A stretch of DNA of 64,000 nt from Agrococcus sediminis (GCF_007923295.1 NZ_VOIR01000012.1:186001-250000), one strand, 5' to 3'; positions 37,556 through 50,178 are shown, numbered from the stretch's first letter. The notes: generated from the sequence alone by a model not told the origin. Numbers and translations are program-made.

Positions 37556-38386
37556 TCAGCGGTCGGGGATGGGGGTCGGCTCGATGCCGAACGGGGCGAG
37601 GCCCGCGGCGCCGCCGTCGAGCGCCGTGAGCACCCAGATGCCGCCCGAGTGCACCGCGACGGAGTGCTCCCACTGGCACGCGTCGGCGCCGTCGGCGCTG
37701 CGCACGCTCCAGCCGTCGTCGTCGACCGTGGTCTCGATGCTGCCGGCGTGGATGATGGGCTCGATCGCCACGCACAGGCCCGGCTTCACGGCCGGCCCCA
37801 TGACGCGGGTGCGGTAGTTGAACACCGGCGGGTCCTCGTGCATGCTCGCGCCGATGCCGTGGCCGATGTAGTCCTCGCTGATGCCGTAGTCGCTGTGCGC
37901 CTCGATGTGCTCCTCGATCGCGATGCCGACCTCGCCGAGCTGCTTGGCGCCGGCGAGCGCGGCGACGCCAGCCCAGAGCGCGCCGCGCGTGACGTCGCTC
38001 AGCCGCTGCCGCGCGGCCGCGGTCTCGGGGTCGCCGCCGGGCACGACGACCGAGATGGCGGCGTCGCCGTGGAAGCCGCCGATCGTCGCGCCGCAGTCGA
38101 CGGTGATGAGGTCGCCGGGCTGCAGCGGCTCGTCGTCGGGGATGCCGTGCACGACGACGTCGTTGACGTTGACGCAGAGCGTGTGCTCGTACCCGGGCTC
38201 GAGCTGGAAGTTCGGCACCGCGCCGTGCTCGCGGATCACGCGCTCGGCGATCGCGTCGAGCTCGAGCGTCGTGACGCCCGGGGCGATCGCCGCCTCCACC
38301 GCCTCGAGGGCGAGCGCGGTGATGCGGCCCGGCTCGCGCATGCCGGCGAGCTCGCGCCGCGACTTGTAGGGCCCGCGCCCGCGCAT
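37556..38386 (-). CDS. map: Methionine aminopeptidase, type I
   Basis: 276 residues. Removes the initiator Met. The metal-ligand motifs ITVDCGATIGGFHGDAAI and GHGIGASMHEDP, with EPIIHAGS and the final WEHSVAVHSGG, are complete. The ATG at 38386 overlaps the adk stop as TGATG. It ends the spc operon; a palindrome at 37530-37547 lies nine bases after the stop and may terminate it before the ptsH promoter. Confidence 0.96.
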   Translation of the reverse strand: MRGRGPYKSRRELAGMREPGRITALALEAVEAAIAPGVTTLELDAIAERVIREHGAVPNFQLEPGYEHTLCVNVNDVVVHGIPDDEPLQPGDLITVDCGATIGGFHGDAAISVVVPGGDPETAAARQRLSDVTRGALWAGVAALAGAKQLGEVGIAIEEHIEAHSDYGISEDYIGHGIGASMHEDPPVFNYRTRVMGPAVKPGLCVAIEPIIHAGSIETTVDDDGWSVRSADGADACQWEHSVAVHSGGIWVLTALDGGAAGLAPFGIEPTPIPDR

Positions 38387-38967
38387 CAGGCGCGGATGCC
38401 GCGCTCGGCGAGGCCGGCGAGGATGCGGTCGGTCACCTCGTCGACGGCGCCGATGCCGTCGACCTCCACCACGAGGTCGCGATCGCCGAAGATCGCGATC
38501 AGCGGCGCGGTCTCGCGCTCGTAGACCTCGAGCCGGCGGCGGATGACCGCCTCGGTGTCGTCGCTGCGGCCCTGCTGCTCGGCGCGCGCGAGCAGGCGGC
38601 GGACGACCTCCTCGGTGTCGGCGACGAGCCGGATCACCGCGTCGAGCTGCTCGCCGCGGCGCAGGTTCACGCCGTCGAGGAACTCGACCTGCCCCGCCGT
38701 GCGCGGGTAGCCGTCGAGCAGGTAGCCCTCGGCGGCGTCGTCCTGCGCGAGCCGGTCGTCGACGAGCTCGTTCGTGAGCTCGTCGGGCACGTAGTCCCCC
38801 GCGTCGAGGATCGCCGTCACGCGCTGGCCGAGCTCGGTCTGCTCCTTGATGTTCTGCCGGAAGATGTCTCCGGTCGACACCGCGGGCACGCCGAGCGCGG
38901 TCGCGATCCTGGCAGCCTGCGTGCCCTTGCCCGCACCGGGCGGACCGACGATGAGGAGGTTCGGCAT
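38386..38967 (-). CDS. adk: Adenylate kinase
   Basis: 193 residues. Interconverts AMP, ADP and ATP. P-loop [21 protein letters not shown] site GDIFRQNI, and [11 protein letters not shown] are intact. The LID is the short form (no zinc Cys), consistent with the length. The ATG directly abuts the secY stop (TAG-ATG), and the end overlaps map by one base. Confidence 0.97.
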   Translation of the reverse strand: MPNLLIVGPPGAGKGTQAARIATALGVPAVSTGDIFRQNIKEQTELGQRVTAILDAGDYVPDELTNELVDDRLAQDDAAEGYLLDGYPRTAGQVEFLDGVNLRRGEQLDAVIRLVADTEEVVRRLLARAEQQGRSDDTEAVIRRRLEVYERETAPLIAIFGDRDLVVEVDGIGAVDEVTDRILAGLAERGIRA

Positions 38968-40299
<1,332 letters not shown>

Positions 40300-40324
40300 G
40301 TGCAGCCTTCCGAGAATGGCAAGT

Positions 40325-40350
40325 GGGGCGGCCCGCGCACGGACCGCCCC
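40325..40350 (-). terminator. Hairpin between rplO and secY
   Basis: GGGGCGGCCC pairs with GGACCGCCCC with one mismatch and a six-base loop, ten bases beyond the rplO stop. It could lower transcription into secY-adk-map relative to the r-protein genes. Confidence 0.5.
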
Positions 40351-40359
40351 TCAGCCTAC

Positions 40360-40824
40360 TTACTTGACCGAGCCGCCTGCGGCCACGATCTTCTGCTCAG
40401 CAGCTGCCGAGACCTTGTCGACGGCGACGGTCAGCGCGACCGTCAGCTCGCCGCCGGCGAGCACCTTGACGAGCTCGTTCTTGCGGACGGCGCCCTTGGC
40501 GACCAGGTCGGCGACGGTGACGTCGCCCCCGTTCGGGAACAGCGCCTGCAGCTGGCCGACGTTGACGACCTGGTACTCCGTGCGGAACGGGTTCTTGAAG
40601 CCGCGCAGCTTCGGAGCGCGCATGACGCTGTTCAGCTGGCCGCCCTCGAAGCCGGGACGCACCGAGTAGCGGGCCTTCGTGCCCTTCGTGCCTCGACCGG
40701 CCGTCTTGCCCTTCGACGCCTCACCGCGACCGACGCGCGTGCGGGCGGTCTTCGCGCCCGGCGCGGGCCGGAGGTGGTGCACCTTGAGCGACGGCAGCTC
40801 GGCCGACTCGTTCTTCTCAGTCAT
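40360..40824 (-). CDS. rplO: 50S ribosomal protein L15
   Basis: 154 residues with [47 protein letters not shown] and a C-terminal [21 protein letters not shown] segment. It overlaps the rpmD stop by eight bases. Position in the spc operon is canonical. Confidence 0.98.
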   Translation of the reverse strand: MTEKNESAELPSLKVHHLRPAPGAKTARTRVGRGEASKGKTAGRGTKGTKARYSVRPGFEGGQLNSVMRAPKLRGFKNPFRTEYQVVNVGQLQALFPNGGDVTVADLVAKGAVRKNELVKVLAGGELTVALTVAVDKVSAAAEQKIVAAGGSVK

Positions 40825-41005
40825 TCTGGATCTCCTCGACCTTGACGAGGTGCCGGACCGTGTTGACGTAACCGCGGTTCTGCTCGTTGTCCTCGCGCTC
40901 GACCGACTGGCCGATGCGCTTGAGGCCCAGCGAGCGCAGCGTCTCGCGCTGGTACTGCTTCTCGCTGATCACGGACTTGATCTGCGTGATCTTCAGCTTG
41001 CTCAC
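40817..41005 (-). CDS. rpmD: 50S ribosomal protein L30
   Basis: 62 residues: [56 protein letters not shown] covers the whole family. The ATG overlaps the rpsE stop (ATGA), and the end overlaps rplO by eight bases. Confidence 0.97.
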   Translation of the reverse strand: MSKLKITQIKSVISEKQYQRETLRSLGLKRIGQSVEREDNEQNRGYVNTVRHLVKVEEIQND

Positions 41006-41718
41006 TTGGATGCCGCCTTCGCGATCTCAGCCTCGTGCTTGGTGTGCTCCGCCTCGGCGCGGAGCAGGCGCTCCGGCACGACGCGGTCGACATCGAGGCC
41101 ACGACGGGCGGCCACTGCGCGGGGCTCCTCGAGCTGGCGCAGCGCCGCCACCGTCGCGTGGACGATGTTGATGGAGTTCGACGAGCCGAGCGACTTGCTC
41201 AGGACGTCGTGGATGCCGGCGCACTCGAGGACGGCGCGCACGGGGCCGCCCGCGATGACACCGGTACCGGCGGCAGCGGGACGGAGCAGCACGACGCCGG
41301 CAGCGGCCTCGCCCTGCACCGGGTGCGGGATCGTCTTGGCGATGCGGGGGACGCGGAAGAAGTTCTTCTTCGCCTCCTCGACGCCCTTCGAGATGGCCGT
41401 GGGGACCTCGCGGGCCTTGCCGTAGCCGACGCCGACCATGCCGTCGCCGTCGCCCACGACGACGAGCGCCGTGAAGCTGAAGCGGCGGCCGCCCTTGACG
41501 ACCTTCGAGACGCGGTTGATCGTCACGACGCGCTCGAGGAACTGGTTCTCCGTGCCGCGGTCGTCACGACGCCCGCGCTCGCCGCGCGTGCCGCGGTCGC
41601 GGCTGCCGCGGCGCTGCTCGCGAGGCTCGTCGCGGTGGTCGCCGCCCTGGCCGGCCTCAGCGGGCGCAGCCTGCTGCGTGGTGTCCGTCACCTGCGTGTC
41701 CTTGTTCTCTTCGCTCAC
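41002..41718 (-). CDS. rpsE: 30S ribosomal protein S5
   Basis: 238 residues, longer than E. coli S5 (about 165) because of a charged N-terminal extension of about 55 residues rich in Arg, Asp and Gly ([17 protein letters not shown]) and a C-terminal helical tail. The core is complete: [40 protein letters not shown], and [22 protein letters not shown] overlaps with both neighbours. Confidence 0.97.
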   Translation of the reverse strand: MSEENKDTQVTDTTQQAAPAEAGQGGDHRDEPREQRRGSRDRGTRGERGRRDDRGTENQFLERVVTINRVSKVVKGGRRFSFTALVVVGDGDGMVGVGYGKAREVPTAISKGVEEAKKNFFRVPRIAKTIPHPVQGEAAAGVVLLRPAAAGTGVIAGGPVRAVLECAGIHDVLSKSLGSSNSINIVHATVAALRQLEEPRAVAARRGLDVDRVVPERLLRAEAEHTKHEAEIAKAASK

Positions 41719-42086
41719 AGTCCCAGCCCTGCCTCTCGTGCGCCGTCGGCGATCGCGGCGACGCGACCGGCGTAGCGGTTGCCGCCGCGGTCGAACACGA
41801 CCGACTCGATGCCGGCCGCCTTGGCGCGCTCCGCGACGAGCTCGCCGACGCGCTTCGCCTTGGCGGTCTTGTCGCCGTCGAAGCCGCGGAGGTCAGCCTC
41901 CATCGTGGATGCGGACGCCACGGTGACGCCCTTCGAGTCGTCGACGACCTGCACGAACACGTGGCGTGCCGAGCGGGTGACGACCAGGCGCGGCACCGAC
42001 GCGGTGCCGACGATCTTCTTGCGGAGGCGTGCGTGGCGACGACCGCGGGCAGCCGACTTGCTCTTGCCTCGGGTACCGATGCCCAT
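41715..42086 (-). CDS. rplR: 50S ribosomal protein L18
   Basis: 123 residues, binds 5S r[41 protein letters not shown] to [25 protein letters not shown] use ATG 42086, which overlaps the rplF stop as TGATG; a GTG one codon earlier is also in frame. Confidence 0.97.
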   Translation of the reverse strand: MGIGTRGKSKSAARGRRHARLRKKIVGTASVPRLVVTRSARHVFVQVVDDSKGVTVASASTMEADLRGFDGDKTAKAKRVGELVAERAKAAGIESVVFDRGGNRYAGRVAAIADGAREAGLGL

Positions 42087-42622
42087 CACTTACCAGCCTT
42101 TCCAGCCTTGCGGCGGATCTGCTCGCCCGCGTAGCGGACGCCCTTGCCCTTGTAGGGCTCCGGCTTGCGCAGCTTGCGGAGGTTCGCGGCCACCTCGCCG
42201 ACGGCCTGCTTCGAGATGCCGCTGACGGTGACCTTGTTGTTGCCCTCGACCGTGAACGTGATGCCGGCGGGCGGCTCGACGCTGATCGGGTGCGAGTAGC
42301 CGAGCGCGAACTCGATGCCCGTGCCCTTCGCCGCCACGCGGTAGCCGGTGCCGACGACCTCGAGCGACTTGGAGTAGCCCTCCGTGACGCCGAGGATGTC
42401 GTTGGCGATCAGCGTGCGGGTCAGGCCGTGCAGCGAGCGCGACTCGCGCTCGTCGTCCGGGCGCGTGACCTGGATCTGGCCGTCGGCCACCTCGACCTGG
42501 ATCGGCTTGGCGATCGGGACCTGGAGCTCGCCCTTGGGGCCCTTGACGGTGACGACGTCGCCGTGCACCGTGATGTCGACACCCGAGGGGATGTCGATGG
42601 GAAGACGTCCGATTCGTGACAT
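42086..42622 (-). CDS. rplF: 50S ribosomal protein L6
   Basis: 178 residues in two L6 repeats: [32 protein letters not shown] and a second repeat ending in [27 protein letters not shown]. Six bases follow rpsH; the stop overlaps rplR. Confidence 0.98.
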   Translation of the reverse strand: MSRIGRLPIDIPSGVDITVHGDVVTVKGPKGELQVPIAKPIQVEVADGQIQVTRPDDERESRSLHGLTRTLIANDILGVTEGYSKSLEVVGTGYRVAAKGTGIEFALGYSHPISVEPPAGITFTVEGNNKVTVSGISKQAVGEVAANLRKLRKPEPYKGKGVRYAGEQIRRKAGKAGK

Positions 42623-42628
42623 GTCAGC

Positions 42629-43027
42629 TCACCACACGTAGGCGAGGACTTCCCCGCCGACGCCCTTCTGCTCGGCCTCACGGTCCGTGAGGAGGCCCGA
42701 GCTCGTGGACAGGATGGCGACGCCGAGGCCGCCGTGGACCTGAGGGATCTCGGCCGAGCGTGCGTACACCCGGAGGCCGGGCTTCGACACGCGCTTGAGG
42801 CCGACGATCGCGCGCTCGCGGTTCGGGCCGTACTTCAGGCTGAGGGTCAGCGTCTTGCCGACGCGTGCGTCCTCGACCTTCCAGGCCGAGATGAAGCCCT
42901 CGCGCTCGAGGATCTCGGCGATGCTCGCCTTCAGGGTCGACGACGGCAGCGTGACCTCGTCGTGCATGGCCGTGTTGGCGTTGCGCAGACGCGTCAGCAT
43001 GTCGGCGACCGGATCGGTCATCGTCAT
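42629..43027 (-). CDS. rpsH: 30S ribosomal protein S8
   Basis: 132 residues: [50 protein letters not shown], and the C-terminal [35 protein letters not shown] 43027 follows GGAGAACC; an internal ATG at 43021 is an alternative. The 82 bases upstream to rplE lack rpsN, which many bacteria encode there. Confidence 0.97.
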   Translation of the reverse strand: MTMTDPVADMLTRLRNANTAMHDEVTLPSSTLKASIAEILEREGFISAWKVEDARVGKTLTLSLKYGPNRERAIVGLKRVSKPGLRVYARSAEIPQVHGGLGVAILSTSSGLLTDREAEQKGVGGEVLAYVW

Positions 43028-43109
43028 GGGTGGTTCTCCGTTCTGGTTTCGCTGCCCGTTCCGCGGACAGCGACCTTGAAGCTGCTCGGCGCCGGCGGCG
43101 CCGATGGGG

Positions 43110-43670
43110 TCAGGACTGGAAGGGGAAGCCGAGCGCCTTGAGCAGCGCGCGACCCTCGTCGTCCGACTTCGCCGTCGTGACGACGGTGATGTCGAACCCG
43201 CGGACGCGGTCGATCTTGTCCTGGTCGATCTCGTGGAACACGGACTGCTCCTGGAGGCCGAACGTGTAGTTGCCGTTGCCGTCGAACTGCTTCGGGCTCA
43301 GGCCGCGGAAGTCGCGGATGCGGGGCAGCGCGAGCGTCAGCAGACGGTCGAGGAACTCCCACATGCGGTCGCCGCGGAGCGTCACGTGCGCACCGATCGG
43401 CATGCCGTCGCGCAGCTTGAACTGCGCGATCGACTTGCGTGCGGCGGTCACCATCGGCTTCTGTCCGGTGATCTGCGTGAGGTCGCGGATCGCGCCCTCG
43501 ATCACCTTCGAGTCGCGCGCGGCCTCGCCGACGCCGGTGTTGACGACGATCTTGGTCAGGCCCGGCACCTGCATGACGTTGCCGTAGCCGAAGTCCTCGC
43601 GGAGCTGCGGCACGATCGTCTCGCGGTACTGCTGCTTGAGCCGGGGCAGGCGCACAGCGGTGTCAGTCAT
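43110..43670 (-). CDS. rplE: 50S ribosomal protein L5
   Basis: 186 residues, binds 5S rRNA and the P-site t[71 protein letters not shown], and [26 protein letters not shown]. It overlaps rplX by eight bases. Confidence 0.98.
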   Translation of the reverse strand: MTDTAVRLPRLKQQYRETIVPQLREDFGYGNVMQVPGLTKIVVNTGVGEAARDSKVIEGAIRDLTQITGQKPMVTAARKSIAQFKLRDGMPIGAHVTLRGDRMWEFLDRLLTLALPRIRDFRGLSPKQFDGNGNYTFGLQEQSVFHEIDQDKIDRVRGFDITVVTTAKSDDEGRALLKALGFPFQS

Positions 43671-44034
43671 TGCTCTTGATCTCCTTGCCCGACTTGCTCG
43701 CGACGCGGACCTTCGTCGTGGTCGTGACGCCGTTCTTCTCGACGGTCTTGACCTCGCGGCGGACGCGGGTGGGCTTCTTGGTCTCGGGGTCGATCAGCGC
43801 GACGTTCGACACGTGGATCGGGGCCTCGTGGGTCTCGATGCCGCCCGTGCGGGTGCCGCGGTTGGTCTGGCCGACCTTGATGTGCTTGGTGACGAGGTTG
43901 ACGCCCTCGACGATCACGCGGTTCTGCTCGGGCAGGACCTCGATCACGCGACCGGTCTTCCCCCGGTCGCCGCCGCGCGACTCGCGCGCGCCGGCGATGA
44001 CCTGCACGAGGTCGCCCTTCTTGATGCTGGCCAT
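43663..44034 (-). CDS. rplX: 50S ribosomal protein L24
   Basis: 123 residues: a KOW motif near the N-terminus ([49 protein letters not shown]), [27 protein letters not shown], then a lysine-rich tail about 15 residues longer than E. coli. Three bases separate it from rplN. Confidence 0.98.
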   Translation of the reverse strand: MASIKKGDLVQVIAGARESRGGDRGKTGRVIEVLPEQNRVIVEGVNLVTKHIKVGQTNRGTRTGGIETHEAPIHVSNVALIDPETKKPTRVRREVKTVEKNGVTTTTKVRVASKSGKEIKSND

Positions 44035-44037
44035 GGG

Positions 44038-44406
44038 TCAGATCACCTCCGGTGCGAGCGAGACGATCTTCATGAAGCGCTTGTCGCGGAGCTCGCGACC
44101 GACGGGGCCGAAGATGCGCGTGCCGCGGGGGTCTCCGTCGTTCTTCAGGATGACCGCTGCGTTCTCGTCGAACTTGATGTACGAGCCGTCGGGACGGCGG
44201 GTGGACTTCACGGTGCGGACGATGACGGCCTTGACCACATCGCCCTTCTTGACGGCACCGCCGGGGATGGCGTCCTTGACCGTGGCGACGATGGTGTCGC
44301 CGAGGCCCGCGTACCGACGGCCGGAGCCGCCGAGGACGCGGATGGTCAGGAGCTGCTTGGCGCCGGTGTTGTCGGCGACCTTGACGCGGGATTCCTGCTG
44401 GATCAT
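44038..44406 (-). CDS. rplN: 50S ribosomal protein L14
   Basis: 122 residues, first gene of the spc half: [37 protein letters not shown] and [33 protein letters not shown] ribosome site precedes it. Twenty-six bases follow rpsQ with no visible promoter, so S10 and spc operons look continuous. Confidence 0.98.
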   Translation of the reverse strand: MIQQESRVKVADNTGAKQLLTIRVLGGSGRRYAGLGDTIVATVKDAIPGGAVKKGDVVKAVIVRTVKSTRRPDGSYIKFDENAAVILKNDGDPRGTRIFGPVGRELRDKRFMKIVSLAPEVI

Positions 44407-44432
44407 GTCTGGATCTCCTTCGAGGCCGAGGC

Positions 44433-44717
44433 CTACTTGGCCTTCTCGAGGATCTCGACGAGGCGCCAGCGCTTGGTGGCGCTCGTCGGGCGGGTCTCTG
44501 CGATCAGGACGCGGTCGCCGATGCCGGCGGCGTTCTGCTCGTCGTGCGCCTTGACCTTCGAGGACTTGCGCAGGACCTTGCCGTAGAGGGGGTGCTTGAC
44601 GCGGTCCTCGACCTCGACGACGACGGTCTTCTCCATCTTGTCGGAGACGACGTAGCCGATGCGCGACTTGCGGTAGCCGCGCTGGACGGTCTCGTCCTTG
44701 GGCTGCTCAGTAGCCAT
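44433..44717 (-). CDS. rpsQ: 30S ribosomal protein S17
   Basis: 94 residues: [77 protein letters not shown] spans the OB fold. The start shares one base with the rpmC stop. Confidence 0.98.
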   Translation of the reverse strand: MATEQPKDETVQRGYRKSRIGYVVSDKMEKTVVVEVEDRVKHPLYGKVLRKSSKVKAHDEQNAAGIGDRVLIAETRPTSATKRWRLVEILEKAK

Positions 44718-45034
44718 CAGTTGTCCTCAGCCTTCTCGGCCTCAGTGGCCTTCGCGGCCTCGTCGGCCTTCTTCGACTTCTTCTTGTCCGCAGCCTTCTC
44801 GACCGGCGCCGGGGAGGCGCTGATGCCGAGCTCGCGCTCGCGGATCACGGTGTACAGCCGCGCGATGTCGCGCTTGACGGCGCGCAGGCGGCCGTGCGAG
44901 TCCAGCTGGCCGGTGGCCGACTGGAACCGCAGGTTGAACAGCTCCTCCTTGGCCCGCTTCAGCTCGACGACGAGACGCTCGTCGTCCATGCTGGCGAGCT
45001 CGGCGGGCAGGAGCTCCTTGGAACCGATCGCCAT
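44717..45034 (-). CDS. rpmC: 50S ribosomal protein L29 with charged C-terminal extension
   Basis: 105 residues. The two-helix L29 core occupies 1-70 ([62 protein letters not shown]); a Lys/Ala/Glu tail of about 35 residues follows ([20 protein letters not shown]). The family is usually 60-75 residues. One-base overlaps on both sides (TAATG with rplP, TGATG with rpsQ). Confidence 0.96.
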   Translation of the reverse strand: MAIGSKELLPAELASMDDERLVVELKRAKEELFNLRFQSATGQLDSHGRLRAVKRDIARLYTVIRERELGISASPAPVEKAADKKKSKKADEAAKATEAEKAEDN

Positions 45035-45453
45035 TATGCGTCAGCCTCCTCGCGCTTGATGATGCGTGCCTTGAGCGGCAGCTTGTGAATGGCTCGCATC
45101 ATCGCCTCGCGTGCGAGCTCCTCGTTGACGCCGGCGACCTCGAACAGGACGCGGCCCGGCTTGACGTTCGCGACCCACCACTCGGGCGAGCCCTTGCCGG
45201 AGCCCATGCGGGTCTCGGCGGGCTTCTTCGTGAGCGGACGGTCGGGGTAGATGTTGATCCACACCTTGCCGCCGCGCTTGATGTGGCGCGTCATGGCGAT
45301 ACGAGCGGCCTCGATCTGGCGGTTCGTGACATACGCAGGCGTGAGCGCCTGGATGCCGAACTCGCCGAAGCTGACCTTCGTGCCACCGGTGGCCTGACCG
45401 CGGCGCTTCGGGTGGTGCTGCTTGCGGTGCTTGACTCGACGGGGAATGAGCAT
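45034..45453 (-). CDS. rplP: 50S ribosomal protein L16
   Basis: 139 residues: [87 protein letters not shown]. This contacts tRNA in the A and P sites. Two bases follow rpsC. Confidence 0.98.
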   Translation of the reverse strand: MLIPRRVKHRKQHHPKRRGQATGGTKVSFGEFGIQALTPAYVTNRQIEAARIAMTRHIKRGGKVWINIYPDRPLTKKPAETRMGSGKGSPEWWVANVKPGRVLFEVAGVNEELAREAMMRAIHKLPLKARIIKREEADA

Positions 45454-45455
45454 GA

Positions 45456-46190
45456 TTACGCCTCGACTCCTGCTGCTGCCGGCGCGTCGCGGCGGGGACC
45501 CCGACGCTCGCGCTGCGGCTTCTGGTTCGCCTGCTCGCGAGCCAGCTCGCGGTTGGTGAGCTCACCGTTGTAGATCCAGACCTTCACGCCGATGCGGCCG
45601 AAGGTGGTGCGGGCCTCGTAGAAGCCGTAGTCGATGTTCGACCGGAGCGTGTGCAGGGGCACACGTCCCTCGCGGTACGACTCGCTGCGGCTCATCTCGG
45701 CACCGCCGAGGCGGCCCGAGACCTTGATCTTGACGCCCTTGGCACCGGCGCGCTGCGCCGACTGCAGGCCCTTGCGCATCGCGCGGCGGAATGCCACGCG
45801 GGCGCTGAGCTGCTCGGCGATGCCCTGCGCGACGAGCTGAGCCGAGGCCTCGGGGTTCTTGACCTCGAGGATGTTCAGCTGGATCTGCTTGCCGGTGAGC
45901 TTCTCGAGGTCGGCGCGGATGCGCTCGGCCTCGGCGCCGCGGCGACCGATCACGATGCCCGGACGGGCGGTGTGGATGTCGACGCGGACGCGGTCGCGGG
46001 TGCGCTCGATCTCGATGCGGGCGACGCCGGCGCGGTCGAGGCTCGTCGCGAGCATCCTGCGGATGCGCACGTCCTCGGCCACGTAGTCGGCGTAGCGCTG
46101 CCCCGGCTTGGTCGACTCGGCGAACCAGCGCGACACGTGGTCGGTGGTGATGCCGAGGCGGAAGCCGTACGGGTTGACCTTCTGTCCCAT
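45456..46190 (-). CDS. rpsC: 30S ribosomal protein S3
   Basis: 244 residues: [24 protein letters not shown], the KH RNA-binding domain ([35 protein letters not shown]) and the C-terminal S3 domain with [32 protein letters not shown] basic disordered tail follows. TAATG overlap with rplV. Confidence 0.98.
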   Translation of the reverse strand: MGQKVNPYGFRLGITTDHVSRWFAESTKPGQRYADYVAEDVRIRRMLATSLDRAGVARIEIERTRDRVRVDIHTARPGIVIGRRGAEAERIRADLEKLTGKQIQLNILEVKNPEASAQLVAQGIAEQLSARVAFRRAMRKGLQSAQRAGAKGVKIKVSGRLGGAEMSRSESYREGRVPLHTLRSNIDYGFYEARTTFGRIGVKVWIYNGELTNRELAREQANQKPQRERRGPRRDAPAAAGVEA

Positions 46191-46558
46191 TACTTCTCGT
46201 CCTCCGTGGTCGGCGTCGCGAGCACGACGGTGATGTGGCTCGTCCGCTTGTTGATGCGGAACGCGCGACCCTGTGCACGCGGCTGGAACCGCTTGAGCGT
46301 GGTGCCCTCGTCGACGAATGCGCGCGACACGTACAGGTCGGCGTCGTCGAGGAACTCGTTCGTCGCGTCGGCCTTGACCCGGGCGTTCGCCATCGCCGAG
46401 GCGACGAGCTTGTAGACCGGCTCCGAGGCGCCCTGCGGGGCGAACTTCAGGATCGCGAGGGCCTCCTCGGCCTGCTTGCCGCGGATCATGTCGACGACGC
46501 GGCGGGCCTTCTGAGGGGTCACGCGGATGTGACGAACGCGAGCGATCGACTCAACCAT
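46190..46558 (-). CDS. rplV: 50S ribosomal protein L22
   Basis: 122 residues: [37 protein letters not shown], then the beta-hairpin that lines the exit tunnel ([33 protein letters not shown]). Twenty-four bases separate it from rpsS. Confidence 0.98.
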   Translation of the reverse strand: MVESIARVRHIRVTPQKARRVVDMIRGKQAEEALAILKFAPQGASEPVYKLVASAMANARVKADATNEFLDDADLYVSRAFVDEGTTLKRFQPRAQGRAFRINKRTSHITVVLATPTTEDEK

Positions 46559-46582
46559 TGCCTTCTCCTTCCGTCGCCGCGC

Positions 46583-46864
46583 TTAGCGGCGACGACCCTT
46601 CTTGTCGTCCTTCACGTGACCGCGGAAGGTGCGGGTGGGCGCGAACTCGCCCAGCTTGTGGCCGACCATCGTCTCGGTGACGAAGACCGGGATGTGCTTG
46701 CGGCCGTCGTGCACGGCGATCGTGTGGCCGAGCATGGCCGGGACGATCATCGAGCGGCGCGACCACGTCTTGATGACGTTCTTGCTGCCGGCCTCGTTCT
46801 GGCGAACCACCTTGGTGAGGAGGTGGTCGTCGACGAACGGACCCTTCTTGAGGCTGCGGGGCAT
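46583..46864 (-). CDS. rpsS: 30S ribosomal protein S19
   Basis: 93 residues: [71 protein letters not shown]. Complete and canonical. Twelve bases follow rplB. Confidence 0.98.
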   Translation of the reverse strand: MPRSLKKGPFVDDHLLTKVVRQNEAGSKNVIKTWSRRSMIVPAMLGHTIAVHDGRKHIPVFVTETMVGHKLGEFAPTRTFRGHVKDDKKGRRR

Positions 46865-46876
46865 CGGACTCTCCTA

Positions 46877-47716
46877 CTAGCGCTTCTTCTTGCCGGTCGG
46901 GCGGCGGCGGACGATGAGCTTGTCGCTCGGCTTGTTCGGCCGGCGGGTGCGGCCCTCGGCCTGACCCCACGGGCTGACGGGGTGGCGGCCACCGCTCGTC
47001 TTGCCCTCGCCACCACCGTGCGGGTGGTCGACCGGGTTCATCGCGACACCGCGGACGGTCGGACGGACGCCGAGCCAGCGCTTGCGGCCGGCCTTGCCCC
47101 AGTTGATGTTCGACTGCTCGGCGTTGCCGACCTCGCCGATCGTGGCGCGGCAGCGGGCGTCGACGTTGCGGATCTCGCCCGACGGCAGGCGGAGCTGCGC
47201 GTAGGGGCCGTCCTTGGCGACGAGGCGGACCGATGCGCCGGCCGAGCGGGCCAGCTTGGCGCCGCCGCCCGGACGGAGCTCGATCGCGTGGACGACCGTT
47301 CCCGTCGGGATGTTGCGCAGCGGCAGGTTGTTGCCCGGCTTGATGTCGGCGCCTGCGCCCGACTCGACGATGTCGCCCTGGCCGAGCTTGTTGGGGGCCA
47401 GGATGTAGCGCTTCGTGCCGTCCTCGAAGTGCAGCAGCGCGATGCGCGCCGTGCGGTTGGGGTCGTACTCGATGTGCGCGACGCGGGCGTTGACGCCGTC
47501 CTTGTCGTTGCGACGGAAGTCGATGACGCGGTACTGGCGCTTGTGGCCGCCGCCGATGTGGCGGGTCGTGATGCGACCGGCGTTGTTGCGGCCACCCGTC
47601 TTGGGGAGCGGGCGCAGCAGCGACTTCTCGGGCGTCGACCGGGTGATCTCAGCGAAGTCTGCGACGGAGGAGCCGCGACGACCGGGGGTCGTCGGCTTGT
47701 ACTTGCGGATTGCCAT
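46877..47716 (-). CDS. rplB: 50S ribosomal protein L2
   Basis: 279 residues: [46 protein letters not shown], and the peptidyl-transferase-proximal [29 protein letters not shown]. Complete. Confidence 0.98.
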   Translation of the reverse strand: MAIRKYKPTTPGRRGSSVADFAEITRSTPEKSLLRPLPKTGGRNNAGRITTRHIGGGHKRQYRVIDFRRNDKDGVNARVAHIEYDPNRTARIALLHFEDGTKRYILAPNKLGQGDIVESGAGADIKPGNNLPLRNIPTGTVVHAIELRPGGGAKLARSAGASVRLVAKDGPYAQLRLPSGEIRNVDARCRATIGEVGNAEQSNINWGKAGRKRWLGVRPTVRGVAMNPVDHPHGGGEGKTSGGRHPVSPWGQAEGRTRRPNKPSDKLIVRRRPTGKKKR

Positions 47717-47735
47717 GTGCTTGTTCCTTCCGTCC

Positions 47736-48035
47736 TCAGCCGACAGCCGTGAAGATGTCGATCGAGCCGGACTTCAGCTTCACGATCGCGCGCTTGGTGT
47801 CCTTGCGCTTGCCGATGCCGAAGCGGGTGCGGCGCGTCTTGCCGACGCGGTTGAGGGTGTTGACGCGCTCCACCTTGACGCCGAAGATCTTCTCGATCGC
47901 GAGCTTGATCTCGGTCTTCGAGGCGCGCGGGTCGACCTCGAAGGTGTAGCTGCCCATGTCGATGAGCGCGTAGCTCTTCTCGGACACGATCGGGCGGATG
48001 ATGATGTCGCGAGGGTCCTTGTTGTAACCGCTCAT
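47736..48035 (-). CDS. rplW: 50S ribosomal protein L23
   Basis: 99 residues: [76 protein letters not shown]. Docking site for trigger factor and SRP at the tunnel exit. Its start overlaps the rplD stop (TGATG), directly after the L4 extra module. Confidence 0.98.
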   Translation of the reverse strand: MSGYNKDPRDIIIRPIVSEKSYALIDMGSYTFEVDPRASKTEIKLAIEKIFGVKVERVNTLNRVGKTRRTRFGIGKRKDTKRAIVKLKSGSIDIFTAVG

Positions 48036-48982
48036 CAGTTCTCGTCCTTGTCTGCCGCAGCGGCCTTCGAGCCCTTGCCGGCCTCGACGAAGCCAGCGGC
48101 CTCAGCGGCCTCGGCAGTGCGGAACCACACCTCGGCCTCGGTCTGCTCGAACCAGCGACCCTCGGGGCGGTGGAACTTCATCGAGTTCGCGTTGCCCTTG
48201 ATCGGGAAGCCCTCGGGGGCGGAGCCGTCGGCCAGCGGTGCGGCCGAGTCGGCGCCGAAGTCGCCCTCGGCGACCTCTGCCTCAGCGGCAGGGGCGGCCT
48301 CGTCGGCCGTCGCCGGCTGCTCGACGGGAGCGGCGGCCACGACGGCCTCGCCCTTCGTCTTCGCGGCGACGAACGCCTCGTAGGCGGTCTTCGAGAAGAC
48401 GATGTCGTCGCTCACGAGCACGTCGTACGCGTTGAGCTGGTCCCACGACAGGACGTGCACCTCGGTGAGGTTGCGCACCGAGAGGAACGCGGTCTCCTCG
48501 GAGCGGTCGAGCACGATGAGCACGTTCTTGACGACGCCGAGCGCGGCGAGCATCTCGACGGCTGCGCGCGTCTTCGGGGCCTCGGCGGAGCCGAAGGTCT
48601 CGACGACGTGCAGGCGGCCGCCGCGAGCGCGGTCGGACAGCGAGCCCAGCAGGGCCGCGGCGATCATCTTCTTGGGGGTGCGCTGCGAGTAGTCGCGCGG
48701 CGTCGGGCCGTGGACGATGCCACCGCCGGTCATCTGGGGCGCGCGGATCGAGCCCTGGCGCGCGCGGCCGGTGCCCTTCTGCTTGAACGGCTTGCGGCCG
48801 GCGCCGGAGACCTCGCCGCGACCCTTGGTCGAGTGCGTGCCCTGGCGTGCGGCAGCGAGCTGCGCGACCACGACCTGGTGGATCAGCGGAACGTTCGTCT
48901 GGACGTCGAAGATGCTGGCGGGCAGCTCGACCGAGCCTGCCTGCTTGCCCTTCGCGTCGACGATGGCGACCTGTGCGGTCAT
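48035..48982 (-). CDS. rplD: 50S ribosomal protein L4 with C-terminal extra module
   Basis: 315 residues against about 200-220 for the family. Residues 1-213 are normal L4 ([33 protein letters not shown] and the tunnel-lining loop, [29 protein letters not shown]). An Ala/Pro/Glu linker runs to 250 and residues 255-303 carry the same module as L17: [36 protein letters not shown] short Lys/Ala/Asp tail ends the protein. Since L4 regulates the S10 operon in some bacteria, the module could affect regulation, but nothing shows that here. Confidence 0.95.
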   Translation of the reverse strand: MTAQVAIVDAKGKQAGSVELPASIFDVQTNVPLIHQVVVAQLAAARQGTHSTKGRGEVSGAGRKPFKQKGTGRARQGSIRAPQMTGGGIVHGPTPRDYSQRTPKKMIAAALLGSLSDRARGGRLHVVETFGSAEAPKTRAAVEMLAALGVVKNVLIVLDRSEETAFLSVRNLTEVHVLSWDQLNAYDVLVSDDIVFSKTAYEAFVAAKTKGEAVVAAAPVEQPATADEAAPAAEAEVAEGDFGADSAAPLADGSAPEGFPIKGNANSMKFHRPEGRWFEQTEAEVWFRTAEAAEAAGFVEAGKGSKAAAADKDEN

Positions 48983-48984
48983 GC

Positions 48985-49635
48985 TCAGGCTCCCTTCACA
49001 GCGTTGCGGACGAAGACGAGTCGGCCGCGGGCACCGGGGACGGCGCCCTTGACGAGCATGAGGCCCTGCTCGACGTCGATCGAGTGGACCGTGAGGTTCA
49101 GCACCGACACGCGCTCGCCACCCATGCGGCCGGCCATGCGCATGCCGCGGAAGACGCGGCTGGGCGTGGACGAGGCACCGATGGAGCCCGGCTTGCGGTG
49201 GTTGCGGTGGGCACCGTGCGAGGCGGAGACGCCGGCGAAGTTGTGGCGCTTCATGACACCGGCGAAGCCCTTGCCCTTGGAGGTGCCGACGACGTCGACC
49301 TTCTGGCCTGCGGCGAACAGGTCGACGGCCAGCTCCTGGCCGAGCTCGTACTCGCCGGCGTTGTCGGTGCGCACCTCTGCGAGGTGGCGGCGGGGGGTGA
49401 CGCCGGCGGCGTCGAAGTGGCCGGCGGCGGGCTTGTTGACCTTGCGCGGGTCGACCTGGCCGGCAGCGATCTGGATGGCCGCGTAGCCGTCCTTCTCGTG
49501 CGTGCGGATCTGCGTGACCACGTTCGGCGTGATCTCGAGCACCGTGACGGGGACGAGCTTGTTCTGCTCATCCCACACCTGGGTCATCCCGAGCTTCTTG
49601 CCGAGCAGGCCGCGAGTCGTCGTGATCTTCGACAT
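48985..49635 (-). CDS. rplC: 50S ribosomal protein L3
   Basis: 216 residues: [90 protein letters not shown]. Complete. Eight bases follow rpsJ; two precede rplD. Confidence 0.98.
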   Translation of the reverse strand: MSKITTTRGLLGKKLGMTQVWDEQNKLVPVTVLEITPNVVTQIRTHEKDGYAAIQIAAGQVDPRKVNKPAAGHFDAAGVTPRRHLAEVRTDNAGEYELGQELAVDLFAAGQKVDVVGTSKGKGFAGVMKRHNFAGVSASHGAHRNHRKPGSIGASSTPSRVFRGMRMAGRMGGERVSVLNLTVHSIDVEQGLMLVKGAVPGARGRLVFVRNAVKGA

Positions 49636-49643
49636 GGCGTTCC

Positions 49644-49952
49644 TTAGAGCTTGATCTCGATGTTGACGTCAGCGGGCAGGTCGAGGCGCATGAGCGAGTC
49701 GACGGCCTTGGGCGTCGGATCGATGATGTCGATGAGTCGCTTGTGCGTGCGCTTCTCGAAGTGCTCGCGGCTGTCCTTGTACTTGTGGGGAGAACGGATC
49801 ACCACGACCACGTTCTTCTCCGTCGGCAGCGGCACAGGGCCCACCACCGTCGCGCCCGCTCGGGTCACGGTGTCGACGATCTTGCGCGCCGACGAGTCGA
49901 TGACCTCGTGGTCGTACGACTTCAGTCGGATGCGGATCTTCTGTCCCGCCAT
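49644..49952 (-). CDS. rpsJ: 30S ribosomal protein S10
   Basis: 102 residues: [78 protein letters not shown] 49952 follows GGAAAGAGAG; a frame extension to 50003 is leader RNA. It also binds NusB/NusG in antitermination. First gene of a run of 22 r-protein and translocation genes ending at map. Confidence 0.98.
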   Translation of the reverse strand: MAGQKIRIRLKSYDHEVIDSSARKIVDTVTRAGATVVGPVPLPTEKNVVVVIRSPHKYKDSREHFEKRTHKRLIDIIDPTPKAVDSLMRLDLPADVNIEIKL

Positions 49953-50178
49953 GGCTGACTCTCTTTCCTGTCGACGCAGCCGCTCGGACTGCTCGCAACA
50001 CACCTGTCAGTGCACCGCTGTTCTTCTGTCAATGCCCCGGAGGGCGCGCACCGCCGCTGAGCACGGTCATGCCGCGCTCGGCTTCGGCGAAGTTCTTGTC
50101 GGCTGCCCGCGGCCCAGGATCGTGATCGTCCTGTGCACTGCCAGGGCAGTGAGCGGCGTGAGACGCCGCGTTTGCAAC
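49953..50178 (-). promoter_or_regulatory. S10 operon leader RNA
   Basis: About 225 bases lie between the predicted start site and rpsJ. Right after initiation come two perfect hairpins: GCGGCGT/ACGCCGC (50153-50169, loop of three) and CACTGCC/GGCAGTG (50136-50151). A second possible promoter, TTGACA at 50027-50032 with a weak TGACAG 17 bases on, lies inside. No open reading frame is convincing. The region is a candidate for r-protein autoregulation. Confidence 0.5.

Noticed and set aside
43028-43109. rpsN (S14) in the rplE-rpsH gap
   Set aside because: 82 bases with no frame containing the CxxC or basic S14 pattern.
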